This document shows, in pieces, positions 41,461 through 51,047 of a stretch of DNA of 64,000 nucleotides. Source of the DNA: Pseudomonas graminis (GTDB lineage Bacteria > Pseudomonadota > Gammaproteobacteria > Pseudomonadales > Pseudomonadaceae); the NCBI RefSeq assembly GCF_001705435.1, contig NZ_MDEN01000069.1, positions 434,001 to 498,000 of the forward strand, written 5' to 3'. Position numbers and translations under genes: made by a program. The notes under the pieces were generated by a model. It saw only the letters and a list, made by a program, of their open reading frames with translations. It ran no database searches and was not told where the DNA came from. Positions within the stretch are counted from its first letter, which is position 1, and each line of letters opens with the position of its first letter.

Positions 41461-43257
41461 ATGCATGCGTTCAAGGCGTTGTACGAGTCCGTCGAGCGGC
41501 AGTTTTTCGATTCTTTGACCAAGAAGCTGTCGAGCCTTTTCCTGATGGTGGTGGTGAGCGCCGTGGTGTACTGGGTGGCCGTAAGCATCCGCGCGGACAT
41601 TCTGCTTCAGTTGCGCAGCGCGCAGTTGCCGGCGGGGACGCTAGGCATGATCGAAGGCAAACTCGATGTGCTGAGCAACGCCATTCTGGGCAGTACGCTG
41701 TTCACCCTGTGTCTGGTCAGTTTCATGGTCTGGTATTTCCGCCACCTGATCGTGCGGCCGGTGACCCAGATGACGCTGGCGCTGGAAGGCATTGCCAATG
41801 GCGAGGGCGACCTGTCCAAGGACTTGCCGCTGTTGACCCATGATGAAATTCGCGTGCTGGCGAGCACCTGCAACCGGTTTCTCGCCAAGCAGCGGGAGAT
41901 CATCAGCAGCGTTCAGGCGCTGACCGTGCACATTGCCGTGGAGTCCGCGCGCTCGCTGAAAAACATCAGCGATTCCAGCGACAGCGCGACCCATCAGGCG
42001 CGCTTCGCCAGGGAAGTCATGGAGCAGAGCAACGACGCAGTCGGGCGGATTGCCGAGGTGTCCCGGCAGACCCAGGGCATTTCCGGGACCACCGCGCAGA
42101 ACCTCAGCATGGCCCGCGACTCCTACACCGAGCTGCTGGAAGTGACCGGCAACATCAGTGAGATTTCCACCAGCCTGAATGAATTCGGTACGCTGGTGTC
42201 GGCGTTGAACCAACGCTCGTCGAGCATCAAATCCATCGTCGGATTGATTCAACAGATTTCCTCCCAGACCAACCTTCTGGCGCTCAACGCGGCGATCGAG
42301 GCGGCGCGTGCGGGGGAGAGCGGCCGTGGTTTCGCGGTGGTTGCCGACGAAGTCCGGACCCTGGCCCAGAACGTCAGTCGTGCCACCGAAGACATTTCCC
42401 AGAACATCGACGCCATGCTGCTGGAAGTGAGCTCGACCCACGAGCAGACCACCCAGATCAGCCACAGCGCCCGGGAGACCCAGAAAGTGGTCGAGCGCGC
42501 GTCAGGGCATTTCGAGAGCATGATCGGCGATTTCGAATCCACTCACATCAAGTTGGAAGACATCGCCTCGCACATCTTGCAGTTCGCCGACAGCAACACC
42601 GGCATCAATAACCGCGTCACCCAGATTCATGCGGACAGCCAGTCCATCGACCAGCGCATGCAGCATTCCGCTACCGCCACCCGCGATCTGTCGGGCGTGG
42701 CGGAAAAGGTCCAGGCGCTGCTGGGCCGGTTCGTCCTCGGGCATGGTGCGCTGGACGCCGGCATTACCCGCGCCAGTCATTGCCGCGACCGACTCCAGGT
42801 GCGTCTGGCCGCGCTGCAACGTGAGGGCGTCAACCTGTTCGATCAGAACTACAAACTGATTCCCGGGACTGACCCCAAGCAATACACGACCAGCTACAGC
42901 GAGCGCTTCGCCCAGATCTGTCAGGAGGAGTGCGACGCGCTGACCAAAGGCACGCTGGGGGGCAAGGTCACCTTCATCGTCGACGCCAAGGGCTACTGCC
43001 CGGTGAATAACAGCTGGGTGTCGAAAAAACCTACGGGTGACCGGGCTGTCGACCTGCCGGTCTGCCGGAACAAGCGCATGTTCGCTGACCCCATCGGCCT
43101 GCGTGCAGCGGGTAACCAACAGCGCTTCCTGTTGCAAACCTACCTGCGCGACACGGGGGAAATCATGACCGAGATCGACGTGCCGTTTTTCTTCGACGGC
43201 CGTCATTGGGGCAACTTGCGCATGGGCTTCGATGCGGCGCAGTTACTGACCGAATGA
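41461..43257 (+). CDS. Methyl-accepting chemotaxis protein with C-terminal sensor-like domain
   Basis: A 598-residue chemoreceptor. Two membrane helices lie at about 25-45 and 75-95, with only about 30 residues between them, so no periplasmic ligand domain exists. HAMP follows (RHLIVRPVTQMTLALEGIANGEGDLS), then the signalling domain with the hairpin tip QTNLLALNAAIEAARAGESGRGFAVVADEVRTLA. After it comes a cytoplasmic C-terminal region (about 455-598) containing FDQNYKLIPGTDPKQYTTSY and VDAKGYCPVNN. Such C-terminal PAS/Cache-like modules occur in some Pseudomonas receptors and probably sense an internal cue. The ATG at 41461 is used; the TTG at 41422 is unlikely. It is divergent from the iron receptor and shares its Fur-site region. 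Confidence 0.92.
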   Translation: MHAFKALYESVERQFFDSLTKKLSSLFLMVVVSAVVYWVAVSIRADILLQLRSAQLPAGTLGMIEGKLDVLSNAILGSTLFTLCLVSFMVWYFRHLIVRPVTQMTLALEGIANGEGDLSKDLPLLTHDEIRVLASTCNRFLAKQREIISSVQALTVHIAVESARSLKNISDSSDSATHQARFAREVMEQSNDAVGRIAEVSRQTQGISGTTAQNLSMARDSYTELLEVTGNISEISTSLNEFGTLVSALNQRSSSIKSIVGLIQQISSQTNLLALNAAIEAARAGESGRGFAVVADEVRTLAQNVSRATEDISQNIDAMLLEVSSTHEQTTQISHSARETQKVVERASGHFESMIGDFESTHIKLEDIASHILQFADSNTGINNRVTQIHADSQSIDQRMQHSATATRDLSGVAEKVQALLGRFVLGHGALDAGITRASHCRDRLQVRLAALQREGVNLFDQNYKLIPGTDPKQYTTSYSERFAQICQEECDALTKGTLGGKVTFIVDAKGYCPVNNSWVSKKPTGDRAVDLPVCRNKRMFADPIGLRAAGNQQRFLLQTYLRDTGEIMTEIDVPFFFDGRHWGNLRMGFDAAQLLTE

Positions 43258-43288
43258 CGGGGCTTACGCCAGTGCTTGGCGACTTGCA

Positions 43289-43410
43289 TGGACGGGGATA
43301 GATTGATTTACGGAGACGCGTGTAAATACATGGACGGGGACAGATTTATTTACCATGGACGGGGACAGATTTATTTACGGAGAAGCGTGTAAATAAATCA
43401 GTCCCCTTTC
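43289..43410. repeat. GGGGACAGATTTATTTAC-family repeat, copy 2 (tandem)
   Basis: Three successive units starting CATGGACGGGGAnAGATT are followed by the inverse arm GTAAATAAATCAGTCCCC. The last unit is complete: ACGGGGACAGATTTATTTAC, then a GGAGAAGCGT loop, then the inverse arm. It lies between the chemoreceptor gene and the chagasin-like gene. Confidence 0.92.
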
Positions 43411-43427
43411 GATCACGATCCTTTCGA

Positions 43428-43820
43428 TCAGTTCACGGTGATCACGCAATCGAAGGTGCGTTCTGGCGCCACTTCCGGCGCCCACGGCTGCTGGTAGACC
43501 ATCATCAGATGGCCCGTGCCTGCATTGGCGGCTCGGTAGCGCCAGACCGACTGACCGCCTTCACCCACCAGGCCTACATCTTTAGAGGCATTGAACACCT
43601 CCGGCCCGAGGCTGGCGAGTATCGACGGCGCGGGGTTTTGCATCAGCCAGCGGTACCCGGTGGTGGGGTTGCTGGGCAGCATCAGCATGAGGGTCTGGCC
43701 GGTTTTGAGGGTGAGCGGGCAGTCTTGCTGATCGTCCAGGGAAACGATCTGCTTCGGTGTCGCCGCGCAAGCGGCAAGGAGGGAGAGGCTGAGCGGGACG
43801 AGCAGGCGGGCAGGGGTCAT
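43428..43820 (-). CDS. Chagasin-like (I42) protease inhibitor lipoprotein
   Basis: A 130-residue lipoprotein. Signal LLVPLSLSLLAAC has the lipidated Cys at residue 18. The mature part carries the three inhibitor loops of chagasin-family cysteine-protease inhibitors: NPTTGYRW (BC), GGQSVWRYRA (DE) and YQQPWAPE (FG). Anchored in the outer membrane or periplasm, it should inhibit papain-like cysteine proteases from hosts, predators or the cell itself. The ATG at 43820 is used because it gives a clean signal peptide. The gene is bracketed by two copies of the same palindromic repeat in the same orientation. Confidence 0.88.
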   Translation of the reverse strand: MTPARLLVPLSLSLLAACAATPKQIVSLDDQQDCPLTLKTGQTLMLMLPSNPTTGYRWLMQNPAPSILASLGPEVFNASKDVGLVGEGGQSVWRYRAANAGTGHLMMVYQQPWAPEVAPERTFDCVITVN

Positions 43821-43886
43821 GAAGGCTCCGGTCGTGGGCAACGTTTGGGGTGAGGATAACCGAAGATCGGGTAGTTTTAAGCGTGC

Positions 43887-43941
43887 CTGGACGGGGACAG
43901 ATTAATTTACGGAGAAGCGTGTAAATAAATCAGTCCCCTTT
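43887..43941. repeat. GGGGACAGATTTATTTAC-family repeat, copy 3
   Basis: TGGACGGGGACAGATTAATT followed by TAC, a GGAGAAGCGT loop, then GTAAATAAATCAGTCCCCTT. Almost identical to the last unit of copy 2, 480 bp away and in the same orientation, with the chagasin-like gene between them. Confidence 0.92.
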
Positions 43942-44017
43942 GATGCGCTGCCCCGTGATGCTTGGTTAAGCCTGCACCTCAACCACGTTCGCAGGTGACT
44001 GGGCCAAATGCGTTGGT

Positions 44018-44386
44018 TCAGAGAACGAATTGGGAAATGTACCTGGAAATTTCGACGATCGAGGTCTTCCCGGTGAATTCGAACTTCACTTTGCCCAGGG
44101 CGGAGAAGTAGATCTCGAGTTCCGAGTCGAGGTCGAAGGTACCGGACGTTTCCACCGAGTAGGCCACGATGTTTTTATACGGCAATGAAGTGAAGTCCTT
44201 CTTGCTGCCGGTAATGCCTTGCACGTTGACGGAAATGATCCGCTTGGTAGTGAAGACAACGCCGTCGCGCATCGACTTGTAGGCGTCGATGACGGTTTCA
44301 TCCTCAAGCAGCAGCGCGGCCACACGCTCAGCGTATTCGTTGTTCTGCTTGAGTTTGAAAAAGCCTTTGTTGTTGAAGTCGAGCAT
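44018..44386 (-). CDS. Bacterial PH-domain protein
   Basis: A 122-residue soluble protein of the bacterial pleckstrin-homology type (bPH_1). YKSMRDGVVFTTKRIISVNVQGITGSKKDFTSLPYKNIVAYSVET is the usual core, in which a loop residue pattern RDG-x-FTxxRI precedes the strand. Such proteins form oligomeric rings of unknown role. The start is the ATG at 44386 with AAGGAG upstream. It lies 73 bp beyond the lon-type protease gene, in the same direction, and may be cotranscribed with it. Confidence 0.85.
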   Translation of the reverse strand: MLDFNNKGFFKLKQNNEYAERVAALLLEDETVIDAYKSMRDGVVFTTKRIISVNVQGITGSKKDFTSLPYKNIVAYSVETSGTFDLDSELEIYFSALGKVKFEFTGKTSIVEISRYISQFVL

Positions 44387-44459
44387 GTTGAACTCCTTGT
44401 CTGTGAGGCCGACTTCCACAGGTCACGATTCGCCCCTGTGGAAGTGATGCTGGTCCGTC

Positions 44460-46877
44460 TTAGAACAATATCTTCGCCACATCCGCAAAGCGTTTAGCGA
44501 AGTGTGCGGTGATGCCTTCTTTCAGGTAATCCGGCAGTTCTTCGAAGTTGCCACGGTTGGCTTCCGGGAGGATCAGCTCGTAGATCTTCTGCCGCCGCGC
44601 CGCAATGACCTTCTCCCGCACGCCGCCAATCGGCAGTACGTGGCCGGTCAGCGTCAGTTCGCCGGTCATCGCCACGCCTTTTTTGGGCGCCTGGTTACGC
44701 GCCAGCGACAGCAGCGCGCTGGCCATGGTCACGCCCGCACTTGGCCCGTCTTTCGGCGTCGCACCTTCCGGCACGTGCAAGTGGACGAAGGCTTCGTCGA
44801 AGAAGCTCTTATCGCCGCCAAACTTCGCCAGATTGGAGCTGACGTAGCTGTAAGCGATTTCGGCAGATTCCTTCATCACGTCGCCCAGCTGTCCGGTGAG
44901 CTTGAAGCCGCGGTTGAGCGTATGGATCCGTGTCGCTTCGATCGGCAGCGTCGCGCCGCCCATGCTGGTCCAGGCCAGGCCGGTGATCACGCCGGTGCCC
45001 GACAGCACTTGCTCGTTGCGGAACACGGCCATGCCCAAGGAGGCTTCCAGCTCTTTCGGGCCGATCTTGACCACGGTGTCCGGGTTGTCCAGCAGCTTGA
45101 CCACCGCTTTGCGCACCAGTTTGCCCAGCTGTTTTTCCAGCTGCCGCACTCCGGCTTCCCGCGCGTACCCGTCAATCACCGCGCGCAATGCACTGTCGCT
45201 GATCATCAGGCTGTTTTTCGAAACGCCGGCCTTGGCCAGTTGCTTGGGCCACAGGTGGCGCTTGGCAATGGCGAGCTTTTCTTCGGTGATATAGCCGGAC
45301 AGCCGAATCACTTCCATACGGTCCAGCAGCGGGCCGGGGATCGAGTCCAGGGTGTTCGCGGTGCAGATGAACAGGACCTTCGAGAGGTCCAGACGCAGGT
45401 CCAGATAGTGGTCGAGGAATTCGACGTTCTGTTCCGGGTCCAGGGTTTCGAGCAGCGCCGAGGCCGGGTCGCCCTGGAAGCTCTGGCCCATCTTGTCGAT
45501 CTCGTCGAGCATGATGACCGGGTTCATGACCTCCACGTCTTTCAGCGCCTGCACCAGCTTGCCCGGCTGGGCGCCGATGTACGTGCGACGGTGGCCCTTG
45601 ATCTCGGCCTCGTCGCGCATGCCGCCAACGCTGAAGCGGTAGAACGGACGGCCCAGGGATTCTGCGATGGATTTGCCGACGCTGGTTTTACCCACGCCCG
45701 GCGGGCCGACCAGCAGCACGATGGAGCCGGAGATTTCACCCTTGTAGGCGCCGACGGCGAGGAACTCGAGGATGCGGCTCTTGATGTCATCGAGGCCGGC
45801 GTGGTGTTGATCGAGCACCTTGCGCGCATGTTTCAGATCGAGCTTGTCGTCACCGAACACGCCCCACGGCACCGAGCTTGCCCAGTCCAGGTAATTACGG
45901 GTGACGGCGTATTCCGGCGAACCGGTTTCCAGCACCGACAGCTTGTTGATCTCTTCGTCGATGCGCTTGCGCGCCTGCGGCGGCAGGGTCTTGCCCACCA
46001 GACGCTCTTCGAACTGTTCGATGTCAGCGCTGCGGTCGTCCTTGGTCAGCCCCAGTTCCTGCTGAATGACTTTGAGCTGTTCCTTGAGGAAGAACTCACG
46101 CTGGTGCTCGCCGATCTTGCGGTTCACTTCGGCGGAGATTTCTTTCTGCAGGCGCGCGACTTCGACTTCCTTGCGCAGCATCGGCAGTACTTTTTCCATG
46201 CGCTTGAGCACGGGCACGCAATCGAGCACCTGCTGCAGCTCGACGCCTGTGGCGGAGGTCAGGGCAGCGGCGAAGTCGGTGAGCGGCGACGGGTCGTTGG
46301 GGCTGAAGCGATTGAGGTAGTTCTTCAATTCTTCGCTGTACAGCGGGTTGAGCGGCAGCAGCTCCTTGATCGCGTTGATCAGCGCCATGCCGTAGGCCTT
46401 GACCTCGTCGGTCGGCTCGTTGGGCTGATGCGGGTATTCGACCTCCACCAGAAACGGCGGGCGGTGGTGCTTGAGCCAGGTCTTGATGCGCACGCGGCTC
46501 AGGCCTTGGGCGACGAACTGCAGCTTGCCGTTTTCACGGCTGGCGTGGTGCACCTTGACCAGCGTGCCGTACTCCGGCAACGCCTTGGTGTCGAAATGAC
46601 GGGGATCGTCGGGCGGGGTGTCCATGAAGAATAGCGCCAGGGAGTGGTGATCAGACTTGCTGACGAGCTCCAGCGTTTCGGCCCAGGGCTCTTCGTTGAC
46701 GATGACCGGCAGCACTTGGGCGGGGAAGAAAGGACGGTTGTGGATCGGAATGATGTACACCTGATCCGGCAGGTTCTGGCCGGGCAGGGCGAGGCGCTTG
46801 CTGTCGGAGCCGAGGATTTCGTGCTCGTGATCGTCGTCCGGGTGCGGCTGGTTGGCGTCGGATTGCTGGTCGCTCAT
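44460..46877 (-). CDS. lon: Lon-type ATP-dependent protease (second Lon, AsrA-like)
   Basis: An 805-residue AAA+ protease. An unusually acidic His-rich start (PHPDDDHEHE) precedes the N-terminal LON substrate domain (about 40-240). Walker A is GPPGVGKT (391-398), and Walker B lies in NPVIMLDEIDKMGQ. The proteolytic domain has catalytic Ser713 (PKDGPSAG) and Lys756 (VREKVIAARR). Its N-terminus differs from the main Pseudomonas Lon and resembles the AsrA type (PA0779) linked to aminoglycoside stress in P. aeruginosa. clpPX, which accompanies the main lon, is absent here, supporting the second-copy reading. Confidence 0.93.
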   Translation of the reverse strand: MSDQQSDANQPHPDDDHEHEILGSDSKRLALPGQNLPDQVYIIPIHNRPFFPAQVLPVIVNEEPWAETLELVSKSDHHSLALFFMDTPPDDPRHFDTKALPEYGTLVKVHHASRENGKLQFVAQGLSRVRIKTWLKHHRPPFLVEVEYPHQPNEPTDEVKAYGMALINAIKELLPLNPLYSEELKNYLNRFSPNDPSPLTDFAAALTSATGVELQQVLDCVPVLKRMEKVLPMLRKEVEVARLQKEISAEVNRKIGEHQREFFLKEQLKVIQQELGLTKDDRSADIEQFEERLVGKTLPPQARKRIDEEINKLSVLETGSPEYAVTRNYLDWASSVPWGVFGDDKLDLKHARKVLDQHHAGLDDIKSRILEFLAVGAYKGEISGSIVLLVGPPGVGKTSVGKSIAESLGRPFYRFSVGGMRDEAEIKGHRRTYIGAQPGKLVQALKDVEVMNPVIMLDEIDKMGQSFQGDPASALLETLDPEQNVEFLDHYLDLRLDLSKVLFICTANTLDSIPGPLLDRMEVIRLSGYITEEKLAIAKRHLWPKQLAKAGVSKNSLMISDSALRAVIDGYAREAGVRQLEKQLGKLVRKAVVKLLDNPDTVVKIGPKELEASLGMAVFRNEQVLSGTGVITGLAWTSMGGATLPIEATRIHTLNRGFKLTGQLGDVMKESAEIAYSYVSSNLAKFGGDKSFFDEAFVHLHVPEGATPKDGPSAGVTMASALLSLARNQAPKKGVAMTGELTLTGHVLPIGGVREKVIAARRQKIYELILPEANRGNFEELPDYLKEGITAHFAKRFADVAKILF

Positions 46878-47128
46878 GGGGCACCTGCATAAATGGAGAT
46901 GAGCCTTAGATGGGGCAGATTGGCTCAGGTTTCAATAGCGTCGGTCGATAGCAATGACGGGGGATCGTTTTAAAGCCTGTAAGGCGTTGCGCCAGGCCTT
47001 GGCATTCCACTAATGAAGGCCATGTGCTTTGCTGGAAGTCCGTCTGATATCGCTGACCGCCGATGTGGGCTACGCTGGAAATCATCGCCACGGAGGCTCT
47101 GCCGGCCTCGCTGTCTGGAACATCTGTC

Positions 47129-47800
47129 ATGCGCCACGTTTTTATTTCATTGTTGCTGGTTGTAACCGCGCTGCAGGGCACCCTTGCCAGTGCGGCCAGC
47201 CTGACCGCCGAATTCGTTGATGCCCAGGGCAAGCCGCTTCCCGACGCGGTGCTTACCCTGCGCGGCGCAACGGCGCCGCCTGCCGGGCCGATGAAAGCCG
47301 ACATGGACCAGCGCGATGTGCAATTTGCCCCCCACGTGCTGGCCGTCCGCAGTGGGACGGAAATCAGTTTCCCCAACAGCGATCAAATCCGCCATCAGGT
47401 GTATTCGTTCTCGACGCCCAAGCGTTTTGAATTGCGGTTGTATGGTGGTACCCCGTCGGCCCCCGTGCTGTTCGACAAGCCGGGCGTGGTCGTGCTCGGC
47501 TGCAACGTCCACGACAACATGATCGGGTATGTGTACGTCACCGACGATGGCTGGTTCGGCGTCAGCAACGACAAGGGCGCGCTGACCCTGGATCAAGTGC
47601 CCGCCGGTCACTACGCCGTCACTCTCTGGCACCCCCAGGGGGCCGACATGCTGCCCGTGTCCGGTGGCGACATCGACATCCCGGCCGGCGGCCTCAAGCA
47701 ACGGTTTACCATCGCTGTGCAGCCCAACGCTGATAACACCCCGGCCGCGCCGACGCCCAGCGCGTTCGGCGATGCCTTTCATAAAGCAGCCCACGAATGA
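47129..47800 (+). CDS. Cupredoxin-like (methylamine utilization family) copper protein
   Basis: A 223-residue exported protein with a signal peptide at 1-23 (LLLVVTALQGTLASAA). A blue-copper-like domain follows, with a complete set of type-1 ligands: His89 (IRHQVYSF) and Cys125, His128 and Met131 in GCNVHDNM. A carboxypeptidase-like regulatory domain (about 145-200) precedes a Pro-rich tail. It is annotated in relatives as methylamine utilization protein, but no mau genes are near. The ATG at 47129 is used. Its stop overlaps the start of the GGDEF/EAL gene by four bases. Confidence 0.88.
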   Translation: MRHVFISLLLVVTALQGTLASAASLTAEFVDAQGKPLPDAVLTLRGATAPPAGPMKADMDQRDVQFAPHVLAVRSGTEISFPNSDQIRHQVYSFSTPKRFELRLYGGTPSAPVLFDKPGVVVLGCNVHDNMIGYVYVTDDGWFGVSNDKGALTLDQVPAGHYAVTLWHPQGADMLPVSGGDIDIPAGGLKQRFTIAVQPNADNTPAAPTPSAFGDAFHKAAHE

Positions 47801-50142
47801 AGGTGCGCATCAGCTTTCAGGCGCGGATTGCCGGCGTGTTGATCATGCTGCTGCTGATCGTGGTCTTCGCCGTGTTTATTGCGGTGAGAGCGGCGACCCA
47901 GGACGCGGTTCGCAAGCAGGCCCAGGCACAGCTCGAAGTCGGCACCCGGGTGTTCGAAGGTTTGCTGGAAATGCGCGGCAAGCGGCTGCGCGACGCCGTG
48001 CAATTGCTGTCCACCGATTTCGGCTTCCGTGACGCCGTGGCATCGGCGGACTCGGCGACCATCCGCTCGGTGCTGCTCAATCACGGCGCCAGAATCAACG
48101 CCAATGACATGTTCCTGCTGGGCATGGACGGCACGGTCATGGCCAGCACCGTCGCGCAGATCCCCGAAGGCTCGCCGTTCCCCTACACCCAGGCGTTGCG
48201 TGAGCTCAAGGGCAAGAATCAGTCGATGCTCATCGTGCCGTTGCAGGGCCAGCCGCACTTGCTGGTGGAGAGCACGGTCCTCGCACCGCTGCCGATTGCG
48301 CGCGTGGTGATGGGCTTCAGCATGGACGGTGATCTGGCGCAGGAACTGCGCTCGTTGAGCGGTTTGCAGGTGTCGTTTCTGTCGATCGTGCAAAAGCAGC
48401 CGGGTCAGATGATCAGCACCCAGCCGGCGCCGCTGTTCGACAGCCTGCGCGGGGTGATGATGAACCCGCCCAGCGACGAGATGCAGATGACCGAGCATCA
48501 GAACCAGAGCTTTCTGAGCAAAACCCTGCGCCTGGGGAGCAACAGCGACAGCGAGGTCGTGGCCCTGCTGCAGAGCCCACTGGATCAGGCCATGCAGGCA
48601 TTCGCGCCGCTGGACAAGACGCTGTTCTGGATCACTGTCGTGGCGCTGGCGTGCTCGCTGGTCGGCGCGTTGTTACTGGCGCGCAACCTGTCGCGGCCGG
48701 TGAGTGCCCTGGCCCAGGCCGCCCGGCGCATTGGCGAAGGTGATTACGCTACCCCCGTGGTGCTGGATCGCCGGGATGAACTGGGGCTGCTCGCCAGCGC
48801 TATCAATTCGATGCAGAGCGGGATCGCCGAGCGTGAGCTGCAACTGGCCCACAACGCCCTGCATGATCCGCTCACCGGGCTGCCCAATCGCGCGCTGGTC
48901 ATGGAACGCCTCGGCAGCGCGGTCATTGCTCAACGGCCAGTGGCCCTGCTTTATCTGGGCATCGATAACTTCCGCGCGATCAGCACCAACGTCGGTCTCG
49001 AGGGAGTCGAGCAACTGCTGCGCATCATCAGCGAGCAACTGCAGGAGCCGCTGCGTCCCGGTGATACGGTGGCGCGGCTCTCCGACAACGAATTTCTGCT
49101 GCTGGTGCACAACGCTGAAACCGACAGTGCCGTCGCGGTGGCCGACCGGCTGCAGCGTCTATTGGTCAAGCCTCAGCGCATTGGCGAGCAGGACATCGCG
49201 ATGGATGCCTGCATCGGCATCGCGGCCTATCCGGCCAATGGCGATTCGGCGTCCGAGTTGCTCAGACGTGCCTCCATTGCGCGGCAAGACGCGGCGCAGC
49301 TGCCGGGGCGTCTGCAGGTCTACGTGGACGGTCGCGATGTCGCCCACTTGCGCCAGATCAGTCTGATCCGCGACCTGCGTCAGGCCGCGCGCAATGGCGA
49401 ACTGTCCCTGCATTACCAGCCCAAACTGGATATCCGCAACGGCCGCGTGACTCAGGCCGAAGCCTTGCTGCGCTGGCAGCACCCGCAATTCGGCTCGGTG
49501 TCCCCGGCCGAGTTCATCGTGCTGGCAGAGCGCACCGGCAGTATTCAGATCCTCACCAACTGGGTGATCGAAGAAGCCCTGCGCCAGTTGGCCGAATGGG
49601 CGTATCGCGGTCTGGTTCTGCAAGTGTCGGTGAACATCTCGGCGGACGACTTGTTGGACGGCAACCTGGCTGACCGCGTTGCTGCGCTGCTCAAGCTGTA
49701 CCGCGTGCCGGCCGAACAGTTGATTTTCGAGATCACCGAAAGCGCCATCATGCGCGAGCCCGAGCAGTCGCTGAAGGTGCTCAATCGCCTGCGCGAATTC
49801 GGCATCAGCCTGTCGGTGGATGATTTCGGCACCGGTTACTCCTCGCTGGCGCACCTCAAGCGGCTGCCGGTGCAGGAATTGAAGATCGATCAGTCCTTCG
49901 TGCGCGATCTGGATGAAACCAGCGAAGACGCCGTCATCGTGCGGTCGACCATCGAGATGAGCCACAACCTGGGCCTGAAGGTGGTCGCCGAAGGCGTCGA
50001 GTACGAACACAGCCTCCGTTTGCTGGAGCGGTGGCATTGCGATACCGCGCAAGGCTACCTGATCAGCCGTCCGCTCGATGCGATCGCTTTCGAAGCCTGG
50101 ATTGCCCGCTCCCAGCTCCCACCCCGCATGACGGTGTATTGA
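47797..50142 (+). CDS. GGDEF/EAL domain protein, probable c-di-GMP phosphodiesterase
   Basis: A 781-residue membrane protein. One helix is at about 12-31, then a double-Cache-like periplasmic domain (about 35-265), a second helix near 275-293 and a HAMP domain. The GGDEF domain is degenerate (SDNEF at about 429-433), so cyclase activity is unlikely. The EAL domain is intact: EALLRW near 555, FEITESAIM and DDFGTGYSSL are all present. It should hydrolyse c-di-GMP in response to a periplasmic signal. It sits between a copper protein and an outer-membrane protein gene, with overlaps on both sides (four bases and one base). Confidence 0.93.
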   Translation: MKVRISFQARIAGVLIMLLLIVVFAVFIAVRAATQDAVRKQAQAQLEVGTRVFEGLLEMRGKRLRDAVQLLSTDFGFRDAVASADSATIRSVLLNHGARINANDMFLLGMDGTVMASTVAQIPEGSPFPYTQALRELKGKNQSMLIVPLQGQPHLLVESTVLAPLPIARVVMGFSMDGDLAQELRSLSGLQVSFLSIVQKQPGQMISTQPAPLFDSLRGVMMNPPSDEMQMTEHQNQSFLSKTLRLGSNSDSEVVALLQSPLDQAMQAFAPLDKTLFWITVVALACSLVGALLLARNLSRPVSALAQAARRIGEGDYATPVVLDRRDELGLLASAINSMQSGIAERELQLAHNALHDPLTGLPNRALVMERLGSAVIAQRPVALLYLGIDNFRAISTNVGLEGVEQLLRIISEQLQEPLRPGDTVARLSDNEFLLLVHNAETDSAVAVADRLQRLLVKPQRIGEQDIAMDACIGIAAYPANGDSASELLRRASIARQDAAQLPGRLQVYVDGRDVAHLRQISLIRDLRQAARNGELSLHYQPKLDIRNGRVTQAEALLRWQHPQFGSVSPAEFIVLAERTGSIQILTNWVIEEALRQLAEWAYRGLVLQVSVNISADDLLDGNLADRVAALLKLYRVPAEQLIFEITESAIMREPEQSLKVLNRLREFGISLSVDDFGTGYSSLAHLKRLPVQELKIDQSFVRDLDETSEDAVIVRSTIEMSHNLGLKVVAEGVEYEHSLRLLERWHCDTAQGYLISRPLDAIAFEAWIARSQLPPRMTVY

Positions 50143-51047
50143 TGGAACACGGATTTATGGCACGACGCCTTTCGACGTACTTGAATCCCGTGCTGCTTGC
50201 CAGCGTGGTCGGAGGCTGTGCGACATGGTTCGCGCCGGCAGCCGAAGCCGAGCAGGGGCGCCTGATCGCCACCGGCGGCGCCAGCAGCATTGAAGGCGGC
50301 GCAGGCGGCGGGATCATCCCCTGGGCCATGCTGGCCGGGTATGACGAGCAGGGCGAGTGGGGCGGCAACGCGTTCGCCACCCACGTCGACTTGCCGGACT
50401 ACACCCTCGATGTGGTCGGCGCTGCAGCGTCCTACGGCAATCGAGTTGAGGTTTCCTACGCCCATCAACGCTTCGACCTGGGCTCACTGGTCAGCAAGCT
50501 CAACCTCCCGGATGACAACCTCACCCAGGACATCTTCGGCGTGAAGGTTCGCCTGTTTGGCGACCTGATCTACGATCAGTTGCCGCAGGTGTCGGCGGGG
50601 CTGGAATACAAACACCAGAATGATTTCCTCATCCCCAGCCTGGTGGGCGCCAAGCGCGATTCGGACGTCGAGGGTTATGTCACCGCGAGCCGTCTGTTCA
50701 TGGGCGCGGCCTTTGGCTACAACCTGGTGGTCAACGCCGGCCTGCGTTACAGCCGTGCCAACGAAACCGGGTTGATGGGCTTTGGCGGCGACCGGCGCGA
50801 TACCCGCAGCGTACTGAAAGAGGGCGGCGCAGCCATCCTGTTCAACCCGCACTGGGCAGTGGGCATGGACTACCGCGAGAAGCCCGACAATCTGTCGTTC
50901 GCCGGCGAAAGCGACTGGGCGGACTTCTTTGTCGGCTGGTTTCCCAACAAGCATGTTTCCGTGGTGCTGGCCTACGCCCGGCTCGGTGAAATCGCCACGC
51001 TGGACAACCAGAACGGCACCTACCTTTCCGTGCAGGGGAGTTTCTGA
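50142..51047 (+). CDS. DUF3034 family outer-membrane protein
   Basis: A 301-residue protein with an N-terminal export signal (residues 6-36, ending near PAAEAEQG) and an all-beta mature part ending in the aromatic residue Phe (VQGSF), as in outer-membrane barrels. Sequence features such as GRLIATGGASSIEGGAGGGIIPWAMLAGY and HWAVGMDYREKPDNL are DUF3034 hallmarks. The function is unknown. The start ATG overlaps the previous stop (TGATG). A second ATG at 50157 (MARRLSTYL) would give a neater signal peptide. It also overlaps the hemoglobin gene by one base. Confidence 0.88.
   Translation: MEHGFMARRLSTYLNPVLLASVVGGCATWFAPAAEAEQGRLIATGGASSIEGGAGGGIIPWAMLAGYDEQGEWGGNAFATHVDLPDYTLDVVGAAASYGNRVEVSYAHQRFDLGSLVSKLNLPDDNLTQDIFGVKVRLFGDLIYDQLPQVSAGLEYKHQNDFLIPSLVGAKRDSDVEGYVTASRLFMGAAFGYNLVVNAGLRYSRANETGLMGFGGDRRDTRSVLKEGGAAILFNPHWAVGMDYREKPDNLSFAGESDWADFFVGWFPNKHVSVVLAYARLGEIATLDNQNGTYLSVQGSF

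Noticed and set aside
43289..43410. Possible CRISPR array
   Set aside because: The units are inverted and adjoining, without uniform spacers or cas genes; they belong to the palindromic repeat family.
44502..46634. Plus-strand open frame of about 710 codons antisense to the Lon gene
   Set aside because: No domain or signal is seen and the Lon frame has complete catalytic motifs.
46878..47128. Heat-shock-type promoter ahead of the Lon gene
   Set aside because: No convincing CTTGAA/CCCAT pair was found.
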